Under the pieces are notes generated by a model. It ran no database searches. It saw only the letters and a program-made list of their open reading frames with translations, and was not told where the DNA came from. Shown here one piece after another: positions 1 through 5,128 of a DNA stretch of 5,458 nt. The translations under genes were made by a program, and so were the position numbers. This DNA comes from an uncultured Selenomonadaceae bacterium (GTDB lineage: Bacteria > Bacillota > Negativicutes > Selenomonadales > Selenomonadaceae): NCBI GenBank assembly GCA_905236325.1, contig CAJOPJ010000158.1, positions 1-5,458 of the forward strand, read 5' to 3'. Position 1 is the first letter of the stretch. Every line of letters begins with the position of its first letter.

Positions 1-948
1 CATGCCCATGAAGCCTGTCATTGCGCCTGCTGAATTGTTAGCTGCAGCTTGCATTGCGCTTGCTTGTGCGCCTGTTAAATGCGCCGCCGCCATTGCAGGA
101 TTTCTGAGTGCGCCGTTGCGTTGCATTTCCTTAATCATAGCTGCGTCTTCTTCATTCGCGCTGACATTTGACACGCCGAAACTTACAATTTCAATTCCGC
201 GCAATTCGCCCCATTTTTTGCTTAAAACTTGGTTCAAGGCGTCCGCAATTTCTTGAGTGTGTCCCGGAAGTGCGCTGTATCTTATGCCCATTTCCGAAAT
301 TTTTGCAAAGGCAGGTTGCAGAGCAGTCATCAATTCAGATTTAAGTTGCGCATCAATTTCAGTGCGTTTGTATTCGCCTGTGACATTTCCGCAAACATTT
401 GTGTAGAATAGAATCGGATTTGTAATTTTGTAACTGTACGCGCCGAAACATTTAATTGAAATGTCAACATCTAAACCAATGTTGTAATCCACAACTCTGA
501 ATGGTATTGGACTTGGCGTGCCGTACTTGTTGTCTGTAATTTCCTTGATGTTGAAAAAATAAATGCGCTGGTCGCGTCCTGTATCGCCGCCGAATTGAAA
601 ACGCTTGCCAATTTCAAAAAATACATTTTGAATATTAACAGCAAGACTGCCGCCGTCGAACAAAGAAGGCGCAGTATCGCGGTCGTAAGTGTACTGCCCA
701 GGCTCTGCGCAGTAGTCAACAACTTTTCCGTCCTCAACAATAATCATGCACTGACCATTGTTGACGGCGATAATTGAACCTTTAGTGATAATGTTGTCGC
801 TTGAAGTGTTGGAACTTCCGCTGCGCGTTTTTTTCTGTCCTTTCATGACTAAAACATCAGCCGGCATACTGTCGCAGTAAAAATATTCCTTCCATTGATC
901 GCCGAGAACGCTACCTGCCGCACTCAAAGCCGCTTTAATCAATCCCAT
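1..948 (-). CDS. SPFH-domain (stomatin/prohibitin-like) protein, YdjI / 'virion core protein' family, 3' end missing
   Basis: The reading frame is open from an ATG at 948-946 to the window edge: 316 codons seen, no stop. The start has a strong ribosome site (AAAGGAG, 964-958) with a 9-nt spacer. The protein opens MGLIKAALSAAGSVLGDQWK, then shows landmarks I know from the COG4260 family: YFYCDSMPADVL (about 23-33), NGQCMIIVEDGKVVD (64-78), EPGQYTYD (82-89), GKRFQFGGDTGRDQRIYFFN (114-133), KYGTPSPIPFRVVD (141-154) and ISEMGIRYSALPGHTQEIAD (217-236). About 100-255 is the SPFH core. From about 284 it becomes Ala/Met-rich (NPAMAAAHLTGAQASAMQAA), a linker that in relatives leads to a C-terminal zinc ribbon; that part lies outside the window. 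In Bacillus subtilis YdjI works with PspA in envelope-stress defence; the same role here is inference. No transmembrane helix is visible, so it is probably cytoplasmic or membrane-peripheral. Family assignment is secure; exact function is not known. Confidence 0.93.
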   Translation of the reverse strand, partial: MGLIKAALSAAGSVLGDQWKEYFYCDSMPADVLVMKGQKKTRSGSSNTSSDNIITKGSIIAVNNGQCMIIVEDGKVVDYCAEPGQYTYDRDTAPSLFDGGSLAVNIQNVFFEIGKRFQFGGDTGRDQRIYFFNIKEITDNKYGTPSPIPFRVVDYNIGLDVDISIKCFGAYSYKITNPILFYTNVCGNVTGEYKRTEIDAQLKSELMTALQPAFAKISEMGIRYSALPGHTQEIADALNQVLSKKWGELRGIEIVSFGVSNVSANEEDAAMIKEMQRNGALRNPAMAAAHLTGAQASAMQAAANNSAGAMTGFMGM

Positions 949-962
949 AATCAATCGCTCCT

Positions 963-1010
963 TTGCAAATTTTTCAGACTAATTATAAAAATCTGTAAGT
1001 AATTTTGCAA
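963..1010. repeat. Imperfect inverted repeat around the SPFH promoter
   Basis: TTGCAAA at 963-969 is the exact reverse complement of TTTGCAA at 1004-1010. Inside this pair, CAGA and TCTG (on the minus strand) form a second short pair. The arms enclose the -10 box and overlap the -35 box at one end and the ribosome site at the other. No T-run follows, so it does not look like an intrinsic terminator. It could be an operator or an RNA stem that affects ribosome access, or chance in AT-rich DNA. Confidence 0.25.
982..1010 (-). promoter_or_regulatory. Candidate sigma-70-type promoter of the SPFH gene
   Basis: On the minus strand a -35-like TTGCAA (1010-1005, 4 of 6 consensus bases) lies 17 bp from a perfect -10 TATAAT (987-982). 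Transcription would start near 975, giving a short leader of about 27 nt that contains the ribosome site at 964-958. The promoter lies just beyond the stop codon of the metal ATPase, so the SPFH gene can be expressed on its own. I see no terminator between the two genes, so read-through is also possible. Assignment is by motif only. Confidence 0.62.
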
Positions 1011-1013
1011 GAT

Positions 1014-2867
1014 TTAAATTTTCAGCAGAACTCTCAAGGCATTTAAAACTGCCAAGATCATTACGCCGACATCAGCAAAAATTGCAAACCACATATTTGC
1101 AATGCCGACTGCTCCCAATCCTAAGCACAAAAATTTTACGCCGATTGCGAAATAAATATTTTCCTTGACTATCGCCAGAGTTTTTTTTGCAATTTGTATC
1201 GCCTTAGAAATTTTGAGCGGATCGTCGTCCATTAAAACCACATCAGCCGCCTCAATCGCCGCGTCAGAACCCATTGCGCCCATTGCAATTCCAATATCCG
1301 CCCTTGCCAAAACAGGCGCGTCATTTATTCCGTCGCCGACAAATGCAACTTTGCCTGAATTTTTTTCCTGCAAAATTTTTTCCAAATGTTCGACTTTCTG
1401 CGCCGGCAAAAGTTCGCTGTGAAATTCAGTTAAGCCAAGTTCACCGGCAATTCGTGCTGCAACTTTTTTTAAGTCGCCTGTCAACATAACAATTCTCTTC
1501 ACGCCGACCGCAATTAAACTTTCAATCGCCTTGTGGCTGTTTGGTTTTAACATATCCGCAACAATAACATGAGCGGCGTATTTGCCATCAATCGCAACAT
1601 GAATTATTGTGCCGTCCCTGTGGCAAGGATGCCAAGCCGCGCCAACTTTGTCCATCAATTTTTCATTACCTACATGCAGAATTTTTCCATTTACAACAGC
1701 TTTAACGCCAAGCCCTGCTAATTCCTCAACTTGTTCAACTTTGCAGTCGTCATCTTCGTGCGGATAGGCTTTTTTCAAAGTAGTGGCGATTGGGTGTGTT
1801 GAATATCTTTCAACATGCGCCGTCCAATGCAAAAGCTGTTCAGGTTTAATTTCTTCACTGTGTACTGCGTCAACATCAAAAATCCCACGCGTCAAAGTTC
1901 CTGTCTTGTCCATAACAACTGTTTTGATTTGTGATAAAGTTTCAAGATAGTTTGAACCTTTAACCAAAACGCCTTCACGACTTGCCCTGCCAAGTCCTGC
2001 AAAAAATGTCAGCGGTATGCTGATAACCAACGCGCAAGGACAGCTTATAATCAAAAACAACAGTGCGCGATAAATCCAAGTTTCAAAGTCGCCTGTAATC
2101 AAACTTGGAACAAACGCCAAAACCAGTGCGGCAGTTACAACTGCAGGCGTATAAATCCTTGCAAACTTTGTAATAAAATTTTCAGATTTAGATTTTCTGG
2201 AACTTGCATTTTCAACCAAGTCCAAAATTTTTGACGCGGTGGACTCCTCAAAGTCTTTGGTAGTTTTAATTTTCAAAACGCCGTTCAAGTTGACACAGCC
2301 GCTTATAACTTCGCTACCAATTTGAACATTGCGCGGCAAACTTTCGCCGGTCAATGCGGCGGTATCAAGCGTTGAATTTCCTTCAACAATTACGCCGTCG
2401 ATTGGAATTTTTTCGCCAGGTTGAACAATAATAATCGTGCCAATTTCGACTTCGTCAGGATCGACTTGTTCAATTTTGCCTGCGCTTTCAATGTTTGCAA
2501 AGTCAGGTCGAATGTCCATCAAATCAGAAATATTTTTGCGGCTTTTATCAATAGCATAACTTTGGAACCATTCGCCGACTTGATAGAAAAGCATAACAGC
2601 AACTGCCTCTGTGTAGTCGCCTGTTCTATAAAGTCCAAGTGCGATTGCGCCGAGCGTTGCAACAGTCATTAAAAAACTTTCATCAAATGCGCGCAGATTT
2701 TTTATTCCGTGCGCCGCCTTCAGCAAAATATCATAGCCAACAATCAAGTATGGCACCATGTACAAAAAAAATTTCGCCCAGCCTTCGACTTGGACAAAAT
2801 TTAAAGCTATCATCAAAACTGCGGCAATAATTATGCGCATTAAATTTTTTTTCTGCTTTTTGTTCAT
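1014..2867 (-). CDS. cadA: Heavy-metal (Zn/Cd/Pb/Co) exporting P1B-type ATPase without N-terminal HMA domain
   Basis: Complete 617-aa inner-membrane pump that couples ATP hydrolysis to export of soft divalent metals. All P-type hallmarks are present: actuator TGES (173-176), CPC in the sixth membrane helix (276-278), phosphorylated Asp320 in DKTGTLT, the P1B His-Pro pair (358-359), TGD (463-465) and GDGINDAP (511-518). About eight membrane helices fit the sequence (roughly 9-25, 30-52, 64-80, 87-105, 239-257, 264-293, 570-588, 592-614). Lys578 in helix 7 and Asp599 in helix 8 (FADVG), with CPC, match the P1B-2 Zn/Cd/Pb class rather than the Cu/Ag class. It is shorter than CadA/ZntA proteins that carry a fused HMA domain; that domain is encoded separately upstream, and the two genes share an ATGA overlap (2867-2864). 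No good ribosome site precedes this ATG, suggesting translational coupling. Ends with TAA at 1016-1014. The symbol is by family; zntA would be equally defensible, and the metal preferred in vivo cannot be read from sequence. Confidence 0.96.
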   Translation of the reverse strand: MNKKQKKNLMRIIIAAVLMIALNFVQVEGWAKFFLYMVPYLIVGYDILLKAAHGIKNLRAFDESFLMTVATLGAIALGLYRTGDYTEAVAVMLFYQVGEWFQSYAIDKSRKNISDLMDIRPDFANIESAGKIEQVDPDEVEIGTIIIVQPGEKIPIDGVIVEGNSTLDTAALTGESLPRNVQIGSEVISGCVNLNGVLKIKTTKDFEESTASKILDLVENASSRKSKSENFITKFARIYTPAVVTAALVLAFVPSLITGDFETWIYRALLFLIISCPCALVISIPLTFFAGLGRASREGVLVKGSNYLETLSQIKTVVMDKTGTLTRGIFDVDAVHSEEIKPEQLLHWTAHVERYSTHPIATTLKKAYPHEDDDCKVEQVEELAGLGVKAVVNGKILHVGNEKLMDKVGAAWHPCHRDGTIIHVAIDGKYAAHVIVADMLKPNSHKAIESLIAVGVKRIVMLTGDLKKVAARIAGELGLTEFHSELLPAQKVEHLEKILQEKNSGKVAFVGDGINDAPVLARADIGIAMGAMGSDAAIEAADVVLMDDDPLKISKAIQIAKKTLAIVKENIYFAIGVKFLCLGLGAVGIANMWFAIFADVGVMILAVLNALRVLLKI

Positions 2868-3085
2868 TTCAGGTAAATCTCACAATCGTCCTCAATTTTT
2901 TTGCAATTTTCGCGGACGCGTTCCATAACTTCCTTAGGCTCAACGCCGTCCTCAAATTCAACTTGCATTTTCAGCGTCATAAAATTCACCACAGCATTTT
3001 TCACGCCGTCAGTTTTATTAGCTTCAACTTCCATTTGCGATGCACAATTTGCGCAGTCAGCATAGATTTTATAATTTTTCTTCAT
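2864..3085 (-). CDS. Small HMA-domain metal-binding protein, detached metal-binding domain or chaperone of the ATPase
   Basis: A 73-aa soluble protein covering one ferredoxin-like HMA domain. The metal site is the loop YADCANCASQME, with Cys11 and Cys14 forming CxxC and Asp10 just before it. This Asp-Cys-x-x-Cys arrangement resembles the Zn/Cd-binding HMA domain of ZntA rather than copper chaperones, which agrees with the ATPase class next door. Two further cysteines, Cys61 and Cys68, sit in the C-terminal part (RENCKKIEDDCEIYLK). The ATG at 3085-3083 is preferred over an in-frame TTG 18 nt upstream because a good ribosome site (AAAGGAG, 3100-3094) lies 8 nt before it and would be inside the longer form. 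The stop TGA overlaps the ATPase start by 4 nt, so the two proteins are probably made together. It likely delivers metal to, or regulates, the pump in trans; that is inference. Confidence 0.92.
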   Translation of the reverse strand: MKKNYKIYADCANCASQMEVEANKTDGVKNAVVNFMTLKMQVEFEDGVEPKEVMERVRENCKKIEDDCEIYLK

Positions 3086-3093
3086 TTTGAAAA

Positions 3094-3100
3094 CTCCTTT
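3094..3100 (-). promoter_or_regulatory. Ribosome binding site deciding the HMA start
   Basis: AAAGGAG on the minus strand, 8 nt before the ATG at 3085. It fixes the start at MKKNYKIY rather than at the upstream in-frame TTG, whose codons would include this site. Confidence 0.85.
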
Positions 3101-3112
3101 CAATTTTTGTAT

Positions 3113-3141
3113 AGTCTAACATTTCAAAAATCTGTTTACAA
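3113..3141 (-). promoter_or_regulatory. Candidate promoter of the HMA-metal ATPase operon
   Basis: On the minus strand TTGTAA (3141-3136, 4 of 6) and TAGACT (3118-3113, 4 of 6) are separated by exactly 17 bp. The start of transcription would fall near 3106, only a few bases before the ribosome site at 3100. The -35 box sits in the left half of the palindrome at 3134-3154. Both boxes are imperfect, as expected for an activated or repressed promoter, but this is motif reading only. Confidence 0.42.
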
Positions 3142-3154
3142 GTCTTGAATAAAC
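3134..3154. promoter_or_regulatory. Imperfect palindrome, candidate shared operator of the divergent promoters
   Basis: GTTTACAAG (3134-3142) and CTTGAATAAAC (3144-3154) are inverted copies around a single T at 3143, except for two extra bases (AA) in the right arm: CAAG pairs with CTTG and GTTTA with TAAAC. The dyad covers the candidate -35 boxes on both strands, where a regulator could control both operons. No regulator gene is present in the window. The sequence does not match the ArsR/SmtB-type metal operator I remember well enough to name a family. Confidence 0.4.
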
Positions 3155-3173
3155 TTTTGCGTTTGTGTAAGAT
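3145..3173 (+). promoter_or_regulatory. Candidate promoter of the tlpA-like / GT8 / CxxC / purB operon
   Basis: TTGAAT (3145-3150, 4 of 6) and TAAGAT (3168-3173, 4 of 6) have a 17-bp spacer. Transcription would begin near 3180, about 11 nt before the GGAGG ribosome site at 3191. The -35 box lies in the right half of the palindrome at 3134-3154. No other plausible promoter stands out before the four rightward genes. Confidence 0.45.
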
Positions 3174-3190
3174 AAAAAATATTTCAATTT

Positions 3191-3195
3191 GGAGG
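3191..3195 (+). promoter_or_regulatory. Ribosome binding site deciding the TlpA-like start
   Basis: GGAGG lies 7 nt before the ATG at 3203. A TTG two codons upstream (3197) is in frame but only 1 nt from this site, too close to be used. Confidence 0.85.
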
Positions 3196-3202
3196 TTTGA
3201 TT

Positions 3203-3742
3203 ATGAAAAAATTTTTATCAGCAATTTTTATTTGCACAATTTTATTTGCAGGTTGCGGAACTCAAGCACAGGAAAATCAACCTGTTGAAAGCACAATGCA
3301 AACAAATTTGCCGAAAACTTTTCCGACTTTTAAAACAACAGATTTGAACAATCAGCAAGTCAGCAGTGATATTTTCGCGCAGAAAAAAATTACTGTTGTG
3401 AACATTTGGGGAACTTTCTGTCCTCCTTGCATTGCCGAAATGCCGGAACTTGCCGAGTGGAATAAAAATATTTCGCCAGACGCGCAAATTATTGGCTTGG
3501 TTTGCGATATTGAAAATTCTTCCGATACGCAAACTGTCAACAATGCAAAAATGATTTTATCTCAAGCAGGCGCAGATTTTATAAATATTTTGCCAAATGC
3601 CGAAATTATGACTTACCTGCAAAATGTTGATGCTGTGCCGACTACAATTTTTGTTGACGCGCAGGGTAATATTATTGGCGAGCCTGTTATTGGCGCATCA
3701 GTTGAGGAATATAAAAAGCGCGTGGAGGAATTTTTAAAATGA
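3203..3742 (+). CDS. TlpA/ResA-like thioredoxin-fold lipoprotein (thiol-disulfide oxidoreductase)
   Basis: Complete 179-aa secreted redox protein. Residues 1-17 form a lipoprotein signal (Lys2-Lys3, hydrophobic stretch, then LFAGC with Cys18 as the likely lipidated residue); Phe at -3 of the lipobox is slightly unusual. A Gln/Asn/Glu-rich linker runs to about 36. The thioredoxin-like domain follows (about 37-179), opening LPKTFPTFKTTDLNN as in the AhpC/TSA-redoxin superfamily. The active site is WGTFCPPC (69-76; Cys73 and Cys76), and the cis-proline loop is VPTT (Pro146). One more cysteine, Cys101 (LVCDIE), lies in the mature domain. Such proteins usually reduce disulfides in exported proteins or haem-binding apocytochromes outside the cytoplasm; the substrate here is unknown, and no cytochrome c maturation gene is visible. 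It is first in a rightward operon; its end overlaps the glycosyltransferase start by 4 nt. The CxxC mini-protein two genes down is a possible partner. Confidence 0.93.
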   Translation: MKKFLSAIFICTILFAGCGTQAQENQPVESTMQTNLPKTFPTFKTTDLNNQQVSSDIFAQKKITVVNIWGTFCPPCIAEMPELAEWNKNISPDAQIIGLVCDIENSSDTQTVNNAKMILSQAGADFINILPNAEIMTYLQNVDAVPTTIFVDAQGNIIGEPVIGASVEEYKKRVEEFLK

Positions 3743-4968
3743 TACATATTTGCTATGGTCTTTATGACAAAAGCGGCAGTTATTCAAAATTTGTCGGAAC
3801 TTCAATTTGTTCAATTTTTGAAAACACAAACGCCGATTGCACAATTCACATTCTGCACGACAACACGCTAAGCCTTGATAATCGCGACAAATTTATTTAT
3901 CTTGCCGGCAAGTACAATCAACAAATTAAATTTTATAATGTTGAACAACTTTGCACCGAACAACTTGAAATTTTCAAAAAAAAATTTGCCAAAGTTCAAA
4001 ACACAAAATACAGCATAGCGACTTTGTACAGAATGTTGATTCCACAAATTTTTTCAACCGAAATTGACAAAGTTATTTATCTTGACGCTGATATTATTGT
4101 TAATCTTGATATTTTTGAACTTTGGCGCGTCGAACTTGGCAAAAAATTTTTAGCTGCCGCACCGGAATGTGAACTTGATGTTTTTCATGAGCAGAGAATT
4201 TTTTCGCACTACCTGATAACTTGTGGCAAAGTCAAGCAGGAAAATTATTTCAACGCCGGCGTTATGCTTTTGAACTTGAAAAAATTTCGCAAAGATAAAA
4301 ATATTTTGGACGGCGGAATTGATTTTGTGCTTAACAATCCAAAATGCCTGTTTTTCGACCAAGATATTTTTAACTACTGCTTTGCAAATGATTATATCAA
4401 ACTACCTGAAAATTTTGATGTATTTGTTAAAAGCGAAATTGTGCGCGAAAAAAATTCCAAAACGCGCGACGCAATTTATCACTATGCAGAAAATATTTTG
4501 AATTTTGACATAAACAACGCACTCAACAATTTGTGGTTCAGTTACTTTGAAAAAACTGCTTGGTTCAATAAAAATATCTTCCTCAATTTGCACGACGGCG
4601 CAAAACAATTTTCCAATGAAATAAAAAATTTTGCGCTGCAAATGACAAAAATTTTACCTGGTAAAAAACGCGCATTTTTTATGACTCAAGCTAATTTACA
4701 AGTTTTTAAACAAATTTTTGCAATCGCGGCGGACGAAGAAATTATTTTTGCTGAAAGTGAAAATTCAATTCAGCAACTTCAGCAATCATTTCAAAATTCG
4801 CAAGGCAAAAAATTTTTCTTTATCTTGGTGGCGAATTATCCTGCAGTTCATCAATCACTATCAGCAGCAGGACTTAATTTTGGCAAGGATTTTGTCAATG
4901 GATTGGAAATTTTGCCTACAATGCAGGGCGGAATTTTTGATTCACACCGGCTTTTGAAAAATTTGTAG
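3739..4968 (+). CDS. Glycosyltransferase family 8 (LgtC-like) with a C-terminal extension
   Basis: Complete 409-aa cytoplasmic glycosyltransferase, probably membrane-associated, using a nucleotide-sugar donor. The N-terminal GT-A domain (about 1-280) has the GT8 signatures: start MIHICYGLYD, HILHDNTLS (37-45), YSIATLYRMLIP (91-102), the metal- and UDP-binding DAD in YLDADIIVNLD (Asp116, Asp118), NYFNAGVMLLNL (169-180), FFDQDIFN (205-212) and a late His248 (IYHYAEN) that could be the third metal ligand. In diderm bacteria relatives add glucose or galactose to lipopolysaccharide or to other envelope glycans; the acceptor here is unknown. Residues about 300-409 form an extra alpha/beta region outside the normal GT8 core, ending with FILVANYPAVHQSLSAAG (361-378) and GKDFVNGLEILP. 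The start overlaps the previous stop (ATGA), and a GGAGG site at 3724-3728 lies 10 nt upstream. A nine-A run at 3976-3984 encodes Lys80-82. Very rich in Phe, Asn and Lys. Confidence 0.93.
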   Translation: MIHICYGLYDKSGSYSKFVGTSICSIFENTNADCTIHILHDNTLSLDNRDKFIYLAGKYNQQIKFYNVEQLCTEQLEIFKKKFAKVQNTKYSIATLYRMLIPQIFSTEIDKVIYLDADIIVNLDIFELWRVELGKKFLAAAPECELDVFHEQRIFSHYLITCGKVKQENYFNAGVMLLNLKKFRKDKNILDGGIDFVLNNPKCLFFDQDIFNYCFANDYIKLPENFDVFVKSEIVREKNSKTRDAIYHYAENILNFDINNALNNLWFSYFEKTAWFNKNIFLNLHDGAKQFSNEIKNFALQMTKILPGKKRAFFMTQANLQVFKQIFAIAADEEIIFAESENSIQQLQQSFQNSQGKKFFFILVANYPAVHQSLSAAGLNFGKDFVNGLEILPTMQGGIFDSHRLLKNL

Positions 4969-4972
4969 GAGG
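4967..4972 (+). promoter_or_regulatory. Ribosome binding site supporting a TTG start for the CxxC mini-protein
   Basis: AGGAGG overlaps the TAG stop of the glycosyltransferase and lies 7 nt before TTG at 4980-4982. No in-frame ATG or GTG lies close to this site, so it supports the TTG start. Confidence 0.8.
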
Positions 4973-4979
4973 AAATTTT

Positions 4980-5114
4980 TTGCGCAGATTTTTTCAAGCG
5001 ATAATAATTTTAACTTCAGCTGTGTTAATTTATTTTGGAAGTCAACGCGGCGAAGTCGAAATAATTTTTAAAAAAGCCGTGCACATTTGCCTTGAATGTG
5101 TCGGACTGGGTTAA
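4980..5114 (+). CDS. Membrane-anchored CxxC mini-protein, CD1871A-type
   Basis: A 44-aa frame from TTG (4980) to TAA (5112-5114). An optimal AGGAGG site 7 nt upstream, and tight placement between the glycosyltransferase (11 nt) and purB (14 nt), argue that it is real. The N-terminus is basic (MRRFFQ), followed by one hydrophobic helix (about 7-20, AIIILTSAVLIYFG). Then come a short charged segment with RGEV (24-27), KKAVHICLEC (31-40) and the ending VGLG. The CLEC motif supplies Cys37 and Cys40. The RGEV...KKA..ICLEC.G.G pattern matches what I recall as the CD1871A family of CXXC-motif proteins, first named from Clostridioides difficile. Its biochemical role is, to my knowledge, undefined. 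With one helix and positive residues before it, the CxxC tail probably faces outside the cytoplasmic membrane, where the TlpA-like lipoprotein also acts; a redox or metal-binding partnership is inference. Confidence 0.82.
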   Translation: MRRFFQAIIILTSAVLIYFGSQRGEVEIIFKKAVHICLECVGLG

Positions 5115-5128
5115 TTGGAGGTAAAAAA

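Noticed and set aside
2..777. Open frames of 60-89 codons on both strands at 2-256, 229-411, 471-740 and 595-777
   Set aside because: They overlap the SPFH gene in other frames, have no good ribosome sites and show no recognisable protein pattern; the SPFH frame is a convincing family member throughout.
963..1010. Inverted repeat read as a rho-independent terminator of the ATPase operon
   Set aside because: The arms are AT-rich, the loop is long and no T-run follows on the minus strand.
1165..2830. Plus-strand open frames inside the metal ATPase (1165-1422, 1274-1489, 2421-2672, 2639-2830)
   Set aside because: Antisense shadows of a complete ATPase with every catalytic motif intact.
2963..3148. 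Plus-strand 61-codon frame over the HMA gene and the divergent control region
   Set aside because: Antisense to a clear HMA domain and running through the promoter region; no ribosome site and no family resemblance.
3098..3190. TTTCAATTT repeated at 3098-3106 and 3182-3190 as a regulatory repeat
   Set aside because: Nine AT-rich bases twice within about 100 nt is easily chance here; each copy simply abuts a ribosome site.
3203..3742. TlpA-like protein as a cytochrome c maturation factor (ResA/CcmG)
   Set aside because: The fold and CxxC fit, but no haem-handling or CcdA gene is in the window and the lineage is probably anaerobic; only a general thiol-oxidoreductase role is supported.
3976..3984. 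Nine-A run in the GT8 gene as a phase-variation switch
   Set aside because: Glycosyltransferase genes are known targets of slippage, but runs of eight A or T also occur in the ATPase gene (1181-1188, 2845-2852), so such runs look like background in this AT-rich genome. Only read-level length variation would change this.
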